A stretch of 64,000 bases of DNA from positions 2,728,001 to 2,792,000 of the forward strand of contig NZ_SHKW01000001.1 of assembly GCF_004217555.1 (NCBI RefSeq), in the 5' to 3' direction. Made by a program: the position numbers and the translations under genes. Below are positions 1 to 9,375 of the stretch, piece after piece. The stretch comes from Edaphobacter modestus. Lineage in GTDB: Bacteria; Acidobacteriota; Terriglobia; Terriglobales; Acidobacteriaceae. The notes under the pieces are model-generated. The model was not told where the DNA came from, did no database searches, and saw nothing but the letters and a program-made list of their open reading frames with translations. The stretch's first letter is position 1. Each line of letters opens with the position of its first letter.

Positions 1-719
1 GTTACGATCCGAAGGGCCGCGAGATCATCGCCGACTTCGCCCGCGTCATGCAGCATCTGGGAACCAGCTTCGGTGTGCTGAAGAAAGAAAAATGCACGGG
101 CGATCCGGCGCGGCGGCTGGGCAACGATCTCGTCTTCCAGACCCTCGCGGAGAATGGACTGAAGGCCTTTGAAACCGCGAAGGTCCGGAAGATTGTGGCT
201 ATCTGTCCCCACTGCGTCCGCACCATCGCCACCGACTGGCGGGAGTTCGGCGTTGCTCCCGAGATCGAGCATCACTCCGAGTTCATGGCGCGCCACAAAG
301 ACAGGCTGCCGAAGCAGAATGGCGAAAGCATCGTGTATCACGACCCCTGCTATCTCGGCCGTTATCAGGAGATCTATGACGAGCCGCGGGCTGTGGTTTC
401 ACAGGCTGGCTTGCTGGTCGAGGCACCGCGTTCGCACGAACGCAGTTTCTGCTGCGGGGCCGGCGGCGGCCTGGCCTTCCTCGGCGAAGAGCAGGGCGAG
501 CGCGTCAGTCATGTTCGTGCTCGCGAGCTTGCCGGAACCGGAGCCCAGATCGTCGGAACCGCCTGTCCGTTCTGCAACACCATGTTCCGCGACGCACTGA
601 CAGCAGTCAGCGATACACCGCCCCAGTTGCTCGATATCGCACAGCTGACCGCCCGTGCCCTGCCGGCATCGCAGACACAGAGAGAATCCCTGCCAACAGA
701 TTCAGGAGGAGTGCATTGA
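1..719 (+). CDS. Fe-S oxidoreductase, CCG-domain family, C-terminal part (cut by window edge)
   Basis: The reading frame is open from base 3, so the N-terminus lies outside the window. The visible part ends a heterodisulfide-reductase-like protein. It shows an ICPHC cysteine pair, a DPCYLGR segment, a CCGAGGG motif and a final CPFC pair, the cysteine signature of CCG-domain iron-sulfur proteins. It overlaps etfB by four bases (TTGA), so the two are probably translationally coupled. Membrane CCG Fe-S proteins encoded beside etfBA are known or proposed ETF:(mena)quinone oxidoreductases. The same role here is inferred, because the membrane and heme-binding N-terminal half cannot be seen. Confidence 0.85.
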   Translation, partial: YDPKGREIIADFARVMQHLGTSFGVLKKEKCTGDPARRLGNDLVFQTLAENGLKAFETAKVRKIVAICPHCVRTIATDWREFGVAPEIEHHSEFMARHKDRLPKQNGESIVYHDPCYLGRYQEIYDEPRAVVSQAGLLVEAPRSHERSFCCGAGGGLAFLGEEQGERVSHVRARELAGTGAQIVGTACPFCNTMFRDALTAVSDTPPQLLDIAQLTARALPASQTQRESLPTDSGGVH

Positions 720-1483
720 AGATCGTCGTAGCAATCAAGCAGGTCCCCGAACGCGATGCCCCTGTCCACATCGCCGCCGACGGCAAATGGATCGATGAGA
801 ACGACCTCAGCTACACCATCAACGAGCCGGATGCCTACGCGCTCGAAGAGGCGTTGCAGCTGAAGGAGAAGAACGGCACCGGCGAGGTGATCGTGGTCTG
901 CGCCGGTCCGGAGCGAGTACAAAGCACGTTGCGCGAGGCTTTGGCGAAAGGCGCCGATCGTGCCATTCACATCGAGCTTGACGACCTCGGCTCCCTCGAT
1001 ACGCTAGGTGTCGCCCGCATCCTCGCCGATGCCATCAAGGCCGAATCGCCCGACCTCATCCTCACCGGCCTCCAGTCCGATGATCTCGGCCTGGGGCAGA
1101 CAGGCGTTGTTGTGGCCGAGTTGCTCGGGATTCCACACGCAACCATCATCATGCAGGTGGAGCCCACGGCTGCCGGCCTCAAAGTCAAACGTGAGCTCGA
1201 AGATGGCTGGTTCCAGCATGTCGAGATGCCGCTTCCTGCGCTGCTCACGATCCAATCCGGCGGCAACAAACTGCGCTACGCCACGCTGATGGGCATCAAG
1301 AAGGCAAAGACGAAAGAGCTGAAGGCGGTAGCGGCGGCAGCGGCTCCAGGCACGCTTGCCGTAACGCTCGATCGGGTCTACCTGCCCGAGAAACAGAAGA
1401 AGACCGAGATGCTGACCGGTTCGCCGGCGGAGATCGCGGCAAAGATCGTGGAAAAGCTGAAGTTCGAGGTGAGGGTGATATGA
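716..1483 (+). CDS. etfB: Electron transfer flavoprotein, beta subunit
   Basis: A 255-residue protein of normal EtfB length opening with MKIVVAIKQVPER, typical of the family. It is the small subunit of the ETF heterodimer, which takes electrons from acyl-CoA dehydrogenases. The start is TTG at 716, inside the preceding stop, with a strong AGGAGGA ribosome site at 704-710; no ATG fits better. The C-terminus overlaps etfA by four bases (ATGA). The Fe-S protein, etfB and etfA thus form one tightly coupled operon. I see no lesions. Confidence 0.95.
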   Translation: MKIVVAIKQVPERDAPVHIAADGKWIDENDLSYTINEPDAYALEEALQLKEKNGTGEVIVVCAGPERVQSTLREALAKGADRAIHIELDDLGSLDTLGVARILADAIKAESPDLILTGLQSDDLGLGQTGVVVAELLGIPHATIIMQVEPTAAGLKVKRELEDGWFQHVEMPLPALLTIQSGGNKLRYATLMGIKKAKTKELKAVAAAAAPGTLAVTLDRVYLPEKQKKTEMLTGSPAEIAAKIVEKLKFEVRVI

Positions 1484-2451
1484 GCGGAGTTCTCGTCGTA
1501 ATGGAGCAGCGCGCCGGCACGTGGAATCGTATGAGCTTCGAGGCTCTCGCCGCAGGCCAGCAGCTTGCCGCCAGCCTGCAAGCCGAGTGCTCTGCCGTCG
1601 TCATTGGAGCAGGCGTCGATTCTCTGGCCGCGGAGCTTGCCACAAAGAAGCTCGCAAAGGCGTATGCCGTGCAGCACGATCTGCTGGGGACTTACACCTC
1701 CGACGGTCATCTCGCGGCGCTTGAGCAGCTCATCAAGCAGGTTCAACCCGCGTATGTTCTCTTCCCTCACACCTACCAGGTGCGGGACTTCGCGCCTGCG
1801 CTTGCTACCCGCTTTCAACAGGTTCTGATCAGCGACGTCATCGCCATTCACGAAGGCCCCGTCTTCGTTCGCCAGCTCCTCCAGGGCCGGCTCAATGCCG
1901 ACTACCGCCACACAGCCTCAGGTCCCTGCTTCGTCTCCGTTCAGGCAGGAACCTTCCGCGCCGATGCAGTCGAAGGGGGAACCTCGACAATCGAAGGCTT
2001 TACGGCTCAGCTATCGCCCGAACAGCTGCGCAGCAAACCAGGCGAGCCATTCCGCGAGTCTGCCCAGACAGTCGATCTCTCCTCCGCACCCGTGATCGTC
2101 TCGGTGGGACGTGGAATCGGGGAGCAGGAGAACCTCGGCATCGTGGAAGAACTTGCCACGGCGCTGGGAGCCGAGCTGGCCGCATCCCGCCCCATCTGCG
2201 ATAACGGCTGGCTCCCCATGGAGCGGCAGGTTGGGAGCTCCGGCCAGACGGTGTCTCCTAAGCTCTATCTTGCCATCGGCATCTCCGGGGCCATCCAGCA
2301 CCTGGTGGGCATGAAGGGCTCGAAGGCCGTCATCGCGATCAACAAAGACGAGAACGCCCCCATCTTTGAGGTAGCAGACTATGGTGTTGCGGGGGACCTC
2401 TTTGAGATTGTCCCGGAGCTGACGAAAGCCGTTCTTGTTGCAAAATCCTAA
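1480..2451 (+). CDS. etfA: Electron transfer flavoprotein, alpha subunit
   Basis: A 323-residue protein whose C-terminal half carries the FAD-binding ETF-alpha signature: a [16 protein letters not shown] stretch followed by GISGAIQH and an [10 protein letters not shown] segment. It binds FAD at the interface with EtfB and shuttles electrons to the quinone-linked oxidoreductase. The ATG overlaps the etfB stop (ATGA at 1480-1483), which fixes the start. Length and motifs are normal. It is the last gene of the ETF operon; a 161-base gap with no clear terminator separates it from moaA. Confidence 0.95.
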   Translation: MSGVLVVMEQRAGTWNRMSFEALAAGQQLAASLQAECSAVVIGAGVDSLAAELATKKLAKAYAVQHDLLGTYTSDGHLAALEQLIKQVQPAYVLFPHTYQVRDFAPALATRFQQVLISDVIAIHEGPVFVRQLLQGRLNADYRHTASGPCFVSVQAGTFRADAVEGGTSTIEGFTAQLSPEQLRSKPGEPFRESAQTVDLSSAPVIVSVGRGIGEQENLGIVEELATALGAELAASRPICDNGWLPMERQVGSSGQTVSPKLYLAIGISGAIQHLVGMKGSKAVIAINKDENAPIFEVADYGVAGDLFEIVPELTKAVLVAKS

Positions 2452-2612
2452 CGGCTTTTGTGGAAAACAATGGTTGTCTGCCTGCTCGGACTGATTTTCC
2501 CCATATTGGTCCTAATTCCGCGGGCTTTTTTTCTATGGGCCTCTATACTGGAATCTGCATCATTTGCTTCACTTCTCGGCCACGCGCATCGAATGGATTA
2601 AAGAAGAGGGCC

Positions 2613-3707
2613 ATGGCGACCATCTCCCTACCCCTGCAGATTCGAAATGAAATCGGGGATCCGATAGCGACCAATCGTTTGGAGCAGGGCCGCCTGCGCG
2701 ATCGGTTCGGACGCGCTATCACAGATCTGCGCCTCTCCGTCACCGATCGCTGCAATTACCGATGCGTTTACTGCCGCACCGGCAATGAAGGTGCACAGTA
2801 CACCGAGCTTGCCATTGACGACTATCTTCGGATGGTTCGCATCCTGGTCTCCCTCGGCGTAGAAAAGGTCCGCCTGACGGGCGGCGAACCCCTTCTAAGA
2901 TCGGGCCTGGTTGACATGGTGCGTGAGCTCTCAACCCTGCGCACGGCTTTCCTCCCCGATGGTTCTCCAACCGAGTCCGGACCGCCCCTCGATCTCGCTC
3001 TCACCACCAATGGTCACCTTCTGGAGACTCTGGCGGCCCCGCTGAAGGACGCGGGACTGAGCCGGGTCACCGTTAGCATGGATGCCGTCGAGCCCGAAAC
3101 CTTCTCCGCGATCACCCGGGTTCCACGGAGCTTCGAACGCGTTCTCGCAGGCGTACGTAAGGCGACGGACGTCGGTTTAGGACCTGTCAAGATCAACTGT
3201 GTTCTGCTTCGCGGCTTTAACGATCACCAGATTGAAGCCTTTGGGGAGTTCTCCCGTCGCGAAGGGGTTATCGTGCGCTTCATCGAGTTCATGCCACTCG
3301 AGGAGGATCGCAGCTGGAAGCCCGAAACCGTAGTTCCCATGAAAGAGGTCCTTGAGCGCCTGAGGGCCTTTCGACCCCTGGTTGAGCTGCCGCGGCATGT
3401 TGCAAGCGAGACCGCCAGACGGTTTACCTTCGATGACGGACTCGGTGAGATCGGTATCATCGCTCCGGTTTCGAATCCCTTCTGCGGACACTGCAGCCGC
3501 ATCCGAATCACGTCCGACGGCAAGCTCCGCACCTGTCTGTTCTCACAGAGCGATCATGATCTTTATGGACGGATGCTGCGCGGTGGAACCGATGAGGAAC
3601 TTGCTGCGTATACGCGTAAAGTCGTCCTTGATAAGGAAGAACGTCACCACATCGGAGAACCCGGTTTCGAGAAGCCCTCCCGAAACATGGTTCATATTGG
3701 TGGCTAA
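2613..3707 (+). CDS. moaA: GTP 3',8-cyclase (molybdenum cofactor biosynthesis)
   Basis: A 364-residue radical-SAM enzyme catalysing the first step of molybdopterin synthesis. The N-terminal cluster motif C47-NYR-C51-VY-C54 binds the SAM-cleaving 4Fe-4S. A second cluster motif lies at C291, C294 and C308. The protein ends in Gly-Gly, the tail MoaA needs for activity. The frame stays open upstream to 2460, but that extension has no family similarity. ATG at 2613, after an AAGAAGAGGG purine stretch, gives the usual length. No other moa genes are adjacent. The product is needed by the formate-dehydrogenase-like molybdoenzyme at 20.9 kb. Confidence 0.95.
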   Translation: MATISLPLQIRNEIGDPIATNRLEQGRLRDRFGRAITDLRLSVTDRCNYRCVYCRTGNEGAQYTELAIDDYLRMVRILVSLGVEKVRLTGGEPLLRSGLVDMVRELSTLRTAFLPDGSPTESGPPLDLALTTNGHLLETLAAPLKDAGLSRVTVSMDAVEPETFSAITRVPRSFERVLAGVRKATDVGLGPVKINCVLLRGFNDHQIEAFGEFSRREGVIVRFIEFMPLEEDRSWKPETVVPMKEVLERLRAFRPLVELPRHVASETARRFTFDDGLGEIGIIAPVSNPFCGHCSRIRITSDGKLRTCLFSQSDHDLYGRMLRGGTDEELAAYTRKVVLDKEERHHIGEPGFEKPSRNMVHIGG

Positions 3708-3792
3708 GAACTATTCTTCTCGCTTTATCAGAAACAAAAAATTCGACTCCTGGTCTTTAGGAGTGACATAACAAATTGAATCCAAGGGACCT

Positions 3793-4878
3793 GTGCTAAA
3801 AGACCGGCGCCAGTTTGAGGTCATTGACAGCCGCCAGATGGATCACCTCCGGGTGTTCCACGATGTGGCGCGCGCCCTCACGGCGAGTCTCGAGCTCGAA
3901 GAGATCCTCAGCGTCATCATGAACAAGATGGCGCACTTCTTCGGACCCGAACGCTGGTCGATGCTCATGGTCGACGAGAAGAGTAATCAGCTCTACTACG
4001 CGATCGCGGTCGGGGAAAATGCCGAAACGCTCCGCGGGCTTCGTGTTCCCATGGGAGAAGGCGTGGCCGGCTGGGTCGCCGCGACCGGAAATCCCCTCGT
4101 CGTGCCCGACGTAAAGCTCGATCCGCACTGGGCTGCCTTCTCCGCCAAGCACCCCGATCTCAATATCCAGTCGATCGCCTGCGTTCCGGTGCGTTCAGGA
4201 GAAAAGACGCTGGGAGTCATTCAGCTTCTGAACAGCAAGCTGGACCTGCTCTCGGAATATTCCATCTCTTTTCTTCGTATCCTCTGCGATTACGCCGCGA
4301 TCGCGATCCAGAACGCGCAGTCGATGACGCTGATCCAGGAACTTACCATTACCGACGATTGCACTGGCCTGTTCAATGCGCGGCACCTCTACACGATGCT
4401 TGAGGAACAGGTGGCGCAGCGCAAAGAGTTCAGCCTTGTCTTTGTCGATCTTGACCGCTTCAAATCGGTGAACGACACTCACGGTCACCTCATCGGCAGC
4501 CGGCTGCTCGCCGAGGTCGGTAACCTCATGCGGCGCTCCCTCGGTCCGGCGAACTCCGCCTTTCGCTATGGGGGAGATGAATTTGTGGCGTTGCTTCCGG
4601 GAATGGGCAAGGCTGCCGCGACCGGCACAACCCTGGCCCTCTGTGAAGATCTTCGCCGAACTCCGCTGCTTCAAGGAGCAGGGCTCTCGCTCAAGCTTTC
4701 GGGCAGCTTTGGTCTTGCGACTTTTCCAGAGGACGGCAACAACGTCCAGACGATTCTTCGCTCCGCCGACGAGATGATGTACGAAGCCAAGACCACACGC
4801 GATAATGTAGCGGTCGCGGGTCGAGGCCTTCTGATGGAGCGGGCAAACGTCCCCACGGCCATCCGCTCCTCACGCTGA
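3793..4878 (+). CDS. GAF-domain diguanylate cyclase
   Basis: A 361-residue soluble protein. Residues about 15-175 look like a GAF sensory domain (FFGPERWSMLMVD, then GEGVAGWVAATGNPLVVPD). Residues about 190-345 form a GGDEF domain with an intact GGDEF at 260-264, so c-di-GMP synthesis is likely. There is no membrane segment. An RxxD inhibitory site is not evident before GGDEF. The start is GTG at 3793 with AAGGGA just upstream; ATG at codon 17 is an alternative. The GAF ligand cannot be read from sequence. It stands alone between moaA and a convergent minus-strand gene. Confidence 0.93.
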   Translation: MLKDRRQFEVIDSRQMDHLRVFHDVARALTASLELEEILSVIMNKMAHFFGPERWSMLMVDEKSNQLYYAIAVGENAETLRGLRVPMGEGVAGWVAATGNPLVVPDVKLDPHWAAFSAKHPDLNIQSIACVPVRSGEKTLGVIQLLNSKLDLLSEYSISFLRILCDYAAIAIQNAQSMTLIQELTITDDCTGLFNARHLYTMLEEQVAQRKEFSLVFVDLDRFKSVNDTHGHLIGSRLLAEVGNLMRRSLGPANSAFRYGGDEFVALLPGMGKAAATGTTLALCEDLRRTPLLQGAGLSLKLSGSFGLATFPEDGNNVQTILRSADEMMYEAKTTRDNVAVAGRGLLMERANVPTAIRSSR

Positions 4879-4879
4879 C

Positions 4880-5947
4880 TCACTGATCCGGCCGGCGCGG
4901 TGAGAGCGCAAAAGGCCGCTTCGGCTGGGGAAGAATGGCATCGCGATTAGCCGGAGCTGTGGGATGGATCCCAAAGTCCCAGACGCCCAGGTTCACCTCG
5001 CGGTCCGAGAGCACTTCCAGCAACGCATACTCGCCGAACGTCAGCGACTGACGAGGGGTCAACTTCATCCAGTGATCTCCCGGAAGTACCTCCACCGACG
5101 TCTCCACCAGGTCCTCATCCTGCTGCACATTTCCCAACATGCTGATCTTGAACGACGCCACAATGCGCGATCCGGTTCGCACGTCGGCGCGCACGACCAC
5201 ATAACGGCTGGCCCGCGGGTCGCCGGGATTTTCTTTCATCGCAGTCGAGGCGCCGTGGGTGTCCACCGTAAGGGGAGCGCTGCCGCTCGGGGCCGCGGCC
5301 TCTCCCAGACGGATGTAGAACACCGGTTGATCAACGTGCAGTTGCACCATCGAACGCTCTCCCTTCAATTGAACCAGCTGATGGGGACTCGACAGCGGAT
5401 TGACCACCGCCTTCAGGATGTTGTGCGCCGTCTTGTGGTTCAGCTCCCCATCGGACTGCGGAAGAGGAACCAGCTGCGGCTGGCCTCGGAAGGTATCGAG
5501 GGCGAGCACGTTGTCCAGATCGGGTAGCCTCAGGTCCTTCGCGACCTCGGGCGTCATGGCGGCGCGGTCGGCCTCTTCCTTCAGCAGCTCAGGGTCGATC
5601 GCCGGGGCGGTCCCGGGACTCTGTGAGGCGTCCGGCTGCGCATGGCTTCGCTCCCATCGAGTGGTCGCCTCAAAGTCGACCAGCGCTGAGGGGATCTCTT
5701 CCTCTGCTCCGCCCCGTTCCGCCGAGATGTAACGTACCCGATCCCCTACGATCCGGTAGCTCATCACGATCTGGTAACTACCGTCCTTGAGGATCAGGCG
5801 CGTGCGACGGGGCGACGCAGCGTCCGGGGCCGGAAGCGGCGTCTGCCGCGGCGACTGGGCCGTCAGCACGGCCGTTGCCGGGAACCACCCCGCAAAGAGG
5901 AGTAAAATCAGAAGGAACTTTGTGTGTACTCGTTTCGTCTTACCCAT
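4880..5947 (-). CDS. Secreted hypothetical protein
   Basis: A 355-residue protein whose function I do not recognise. It starts MGKTKRVHTK followed by a hydrophobic stretch and AVLTAQS, a plausible Sec signal peptide, so it is likely periplasmic or envelope-bound. An early segment reads LKDGSYQIVMSYRIVGDRVRYISAERG, resembling the short 'want the transition and the context' SH3-like repeat seen in many acidobacterial secreted proteins. The C-terminal half is rich in beta strand. The frame extends upstream to 6034, but the signal peptide supports ATG at 5947. It is convergent with the diguanylate cyclase (one-base gap). Confidence 0.7.
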   Translation of the reverse strand: MGKTKRVHTKFLLILLLFAGWFPATAVLTAQSPRQTPLPAPDAASPRRTRLILKDGSYQIVMSYRIVGDRVRYISAERGGAEEEIPSALVDFEATTRWERSHAQPDASQSPGTAPAIDPELLKEEADRAAMTPEVAKDLRLPDLDNVLALDTFRGQPQLVPLPQSDGELNHKTAHNILKAVVNPLSSPHQLVQLKGERSMVQLHVDQPVFYIRLGEAAAPSGSAPLTVDTHGASTAMKENPGDPRASRYVVVRADVRTGSRIVASFKISMLGNVQQDEDLVETSVEVLPGDHWMKLTPRQSLTFGEYALLEVLSDREVNLGVWDFGIHPTAPANRDAILPQPKRPFALSPRRPDQ

Positions 5948-6073
5948 AGACCTGATTCCACAGTGTAGTGCCAGCGCTTCCTTAGACGCGCGTCCAGGGT
6001 GCAAAACGAGCATCTTGACGTGCGATTTTGGCATTGTCGACAGGCTGTGCTAAACAGGAAGAGACATTCTTTC

Positions 6074-6424
6074 ATGCGCGAGCTCTCTCAACTCGGATTA
6101 CGAGAGCACCGGCCTATCTGGCTGCAGGTGCTTGCCGTCGTCTGCGTGCTGGTTGTTTGCGTCATGAGCACGGCCCAGGTCTCTCATACCCACGCCGAGT
6201 TTTCCGCCCTGAAGCAGGGCTCTCACCATAATGGCCCGTCCCCCGACGACCACTGCCCCCTGTGCGTGGCGATGCATTCGGCACTCGCGACGCCAGATTA
6301 CTTCGCACCGGAACCGATGCTTGCGATTCAGCGTCTCGATTCTGTCGCGGCCGAGGCAGCTCGCATCTTTCGGTGGCGCTTCGAGATGGCCAGCCGTCCT
6401 CCACCTGTCCAGAATCACGCCTAG
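6074..6424 (+). CDS. Small His/Cys-containing membrane or exported protein (DUF2946-like)
   Basis: A 116-residue protein with one N-terminal hydrophobic helix (VLAVVCVLVVCVMSTAQV), followed by a histidine-rich stretch (SHTHAEF, GSHHNG) and a DDHCPLCVAMHS motif. This layout matches DUF2946-type proteins, often found with metal uptake or copper genes. Cys and His are placed to bind a metal ion. ATG at 6074 sits directly before the hydrophobic region; longer starts lack similarity. It precedes the TonB-dependent receptor and MerC-like genes on the same strand, suggesting a shared metal-related role. The family assignment is tentative. Confidence 0.6.
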   Translation: MRELSQLGLREHRPIWLQVLAVVCVLVVCVMSTAQVSHTHAEFSALKQGSHHNGPSPDDHCPLCVAMHSALATPDYFAPEPMLAIQRLDSVAAEAARIFRWRFEMASRPPPVQNHA

Positions 6425-6545
6425 TCCCTGCAGGTAGCCGACGTTCTGAAAGCAATAGCACCCCGGACAGTTCGCCTACCTGTGATGCATTTCGGAGTCG
6501 TATTCGAATGCGCTTTCTTCTCAGGTTCGACAGGAGTTCTTTCTC

Positions 6546-9275
6546 ATGCGCAGGTCCCTTCCCTGGATTTTCTCCATCTCGCTGTTTGTCTTCTTTGCAG
6601 CGCTTCTCCCGTACGCGCACGCGTATCAAAGTAACTCCGGCACTGTTTCCGGAGCGGTTACCGACCCCACCGGAGCCGTTGTTCCCGGCGCCAAGGTAGA
6701 AATTACCAATCACGTAAGCGGCTACACCCGCACGGCCACCAGCGATGCCTCCGGACAGTTCCGCTTCTATAACGTTCCGTTCAATCCCTATCGCATCAAT
6801 GTAACGGCAGAGGGCTTCGGTCCCGCATCGAAGTCTATCGACATCAGCGCGATCGTGCCTATTGTTGTTCCTGTCAAGCTCGCCGTGGCCGGGTCATCGT
6901 CAACGATGACGGTAGAGAGCGGGTCTGACCTGATCGAGAACGATTCGACCTTCCACACCGACGTCGACCGCTCGACCATCGACCACATGCCCGTCGAGAG
7001 CCAGTCCTCCTCGCTCAGCTCCATCGTGACGCTGTCGTCGCCGGGCGTTGCAGCCGACTCGAATGGTCTCTTCCATGGCCTCGGCGATCACGCGGAGAAC
7101 TCCTTCTCCATCGATGGCCAGCCCATCACCGACCAGCAGAGCAAGGTCTTCTCCAACCAGGTGCCTTCAGACGCAATTCAGTCGCTCGAGGTGATCGGCG
7201 GTGCTCCACCTGCGGAGTACGGCGACAAGACCAGCCTCGTCATCGTGGCCACCACGCGCTCCGGACAAGGCGTCACCACACCGCACGGCTCCATCGCCTT
7301 CGACTACGGAACCTTCGGAACCACCAGCCTCGACGCCAACCTCGCCTACGGCGGACAGCGCTGGGGCAACTTCGTCGCAGTCAGCGGCCTGAACACCGGA
7401 CGATTCCTCGACGGCCCCGAGTTCCAGACCCTGCACGACAAGGGCAACCAGCAGAACGTCTTCGACCGCGTCGACTACCAGTTCAACGACACCGACTCGC
7501 TGCACACCAACCTGCAGTACACGCGCTCCTGGTTCCAGACGCCGAATGCCTTCGACACGATGAATGTCCTCGACCAGTTCGGCAACTCCGTCGGACCCAC
7601 CGACCAGCGGTCGAAGATCGAGACCTACAACATCGCGCCCACCTGGACGCACATCATCAACCCCAACACCGTCGCCAATCTCGGCGTCTACATCCGCCGC
7701 GATGGCTACAACTACATCCCCAGCAACAACCCGTTGGCCGATCTCGGCCCCATCCAGCAGGAGACCGTGCAGCAGTATCGCACCCTTACCAACACGGGCG
7801 CGCACGCCGATCTCACCTGGACGAAGGGCATGCATAACGTGAAGGCCGGCATTCTCTATCAGCAGACCTTCCTTCGCGAGAACCTGCACACCGGCCTTGT
7901 CGACCCCGCCCTCAACGCCCCATGCGTCGATGCCGACGGCACTCCGGCGAATGGCTTCAACGATCCGGCGCAGTGCGCTGGCGCGGGCCTCGCCGCCAAC
8001 GGCGCCTTCAATCCTGTTCTACTCCCGTACGATCTCACTCGCGGCGGAACCAACTACTTCTGGCACGGACAGACTGACGTCAAGCAGCTCGCGCTCTACG
8101 CCCAGGATCAGATCACCAAAGGCAACTGGCTGCTGAACCTCGGCATTCGCGGCGACCTCTACAACGGCCTCGCCATTCAGCGCATGATCGAGCCCCGCGT
8201 CGGCATCTCCTACAACATCAAGAAGACCAACACCGTCCTCCGCGTCTCCTACGCCCGTGTGCAGGAGACTCCCTTCAACGAGAACCTCGTTCTCTCCACC
8301 AACGGCTGCTACGACCCCGTCATTCAGGGAATCTTCGAGACACTCGGCGCCTGCACGCCCGCGCCCTTCAACCCCGGCATGCGCAATGAGTTCCACGCCG
8401 GCTTCCAGCAGGCCTTCAGCAAGCACCTCGTCGTCAGCGCCGAGTACATCTGGAAGTACACGCACAACGCCTACGACTTCTCGGTCTTCGGCGCCACGCC
8501 CATCACCTTCCCCATCGAGTGGAAGAACTCGAAGATTCCCGGCTTCGCCCTGCGCGCCAACGTTCCTGAGACGCACGGCATCAGCGCCTTCGTCGTCATG
8601 TCTTCGGTCGCCGCACGCTTCTTCAACCCGCAGGTCGGCGGAGTCGGCGCAACCCCCGGAACGCCCGGCTCCAACTACCCCTTCCGCATCGACCACGACG
8701 AGCGCTTCAACGAGACCGCGCACCTGCAGTACACTCTGCCCTTCCGCAAAAGCACGTGGTTCGGCTTCAATTGGCGCTACGACAGCGGTCTCGTGGCAGG
8801 AGCAACTCCCTGCTACAACGTCACCGACCCCAACAGCGGATGCGCAGGCTTCTCGTTCGACAACAATGGGACCCCGTTGACGATCAATGGCCAGCCGGCG
8901 ATCAACCTCTCCAGTCTGACAGCCGACCAGCAGTTCCAGGCTGGTCTGGCATGCGGCGGTGTAAAAGCAACGCCGACAACGGCATTGCCCGGCCTTTGCC
9001 TCGCATCGCAGCTCACCTCGTCGTTGCTCAGCATCCCCGCCCCCGGAACAGAAAACGACGACCACAACCCGCCCCGCGTTCAGCCTCGCAGCCTGTTCGA
9101 CATCGCACTTGGTGAGGACAATCTCTTTCACGGCGATAAGCGGAAGGTGGGTCTGCGCGTAACCGCCGTGAACGTGACCAACAAGTACGCTCTCTACAAC
9201 TTCCTGTCGACCTTCTCGGGAACCCACTACGTCACTCCACGTGCGATCACTGGAGAGATCAGCTACAGCTTCTAA
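6546..9275 (+). CDS. TonB-dependent receptor with carboxypeptidase-regulatory-like N-terminal domain
   Basis: A 909-residue outer-membrane receptor. A signal peptide (MRRSLPWIF to PYAHAYQ) is followed at about residues 35-110 by a carboxypeptidase-regulatory-like beta domain (VSGAVTDPTGAVVPGAKVEI), then a plug domain (about 125-235, with IQSLEVIGGAPPAEYGDKTS). The rest is a long beta barrel ending in aromatic ITGEISYSF. This layout is characteristic of Acidobacteriota and is shorter than their usual carbohydrate-type receptors of over 1,000 residues. The neighbours (a His/Cys-rich small protein and a MerC-like protein) suggest metal or metallophore uptake rather than sugar uptake; the substrate is inferred only. 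Confidence 0.9.
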   Translation: MRRSLPWIFSISLFVFFAALLPYAHAYQSNSGTVSGAVTDPTGAVVPGAKVEITNHVSGYTRTATSDASGQFRFYNVPFNPYRINVTAEGFGPASKSIDISAIVPIVVPVKLAVAGSSSTMTVESGSDLIENDSTFHTDVDRSTIDHMPVESQSSSLSSIVTLSSPGVAADSNGLFHGLGDHAENSFSIDGQPITDQQSKVFSNQVPSDAIQSLEVIGGAPPAEYGDKTSLVIVATTRSGQGVTTPHGSIAFDYGTFGTTSLDANLAYGGQRWGNFVAVSGLNTGRFLDGPEFQTLHDKGNQQNVFDRVDYQFNDTDSLHTNLQYTRSWFQTPNAFDTMNVLDQFGNSVGPTDQRSKIETYNIAPTWTHIINPNTVANLGVYIRRDGYNYIPSNNPLADLGPIQQETVQQYRTLTNTGAHADLTWTKGMHNVKAGILYQQTFLRENLHTGLVDPALNAPCVDADGTPANGFNDPAQCAGAGLAANGAFNPVLLPYDLTRGGTNYFWHGQTDVKQLALYAQDQITKGNWLLNLGIRGDLYNGLAIQRMIEPRVGISYNIKKTNTVLRVSYARVQETPFNENLVLSTNGCYDPVIQGIFETLGACTPAPFNPGMRNEFHAGFQQAFSKHLVVSAEYIWKYTHNAYDFSVFGATPITFPIEWKNSKIPGFALRANVPETHGISAFVVMSSVAARFFNPQVGGVGATPGTPGSNYPFRIDHDERFNETAHLQYTLPFRKSTWFGFNWRYDSGLVAGATPCYNVTDPNSGCAGFSFDNNGTPLTINGQPAINLSSLTADQQFQAGLACGGVKATPTTALPGLCLASQLTSSLLSIPAPGTENDDHNPPRVQPRSLFDIALGEDNLFHGDKRKVGLRVTAVNVTNKYALYNFLSTFSGTHYVTPRAITGEISYSF

Positions 9276-9375
9276 ATCAATCCAATCAATCAATTCAGGG
9301 AGAGCGCGTTCTGCTACTGTTTCCGCGCTCTCCCTTCTTTTCTGCACCAGCAAAACACAGAAGGAACAAGAACTG

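Noticed and set aside
3745..3764. ACTCCT/AGGAGT inverted repeat before the diguanylate cyclase
   Set aside because: A six-base stem without a T run; too weak to call a terminator or operator.
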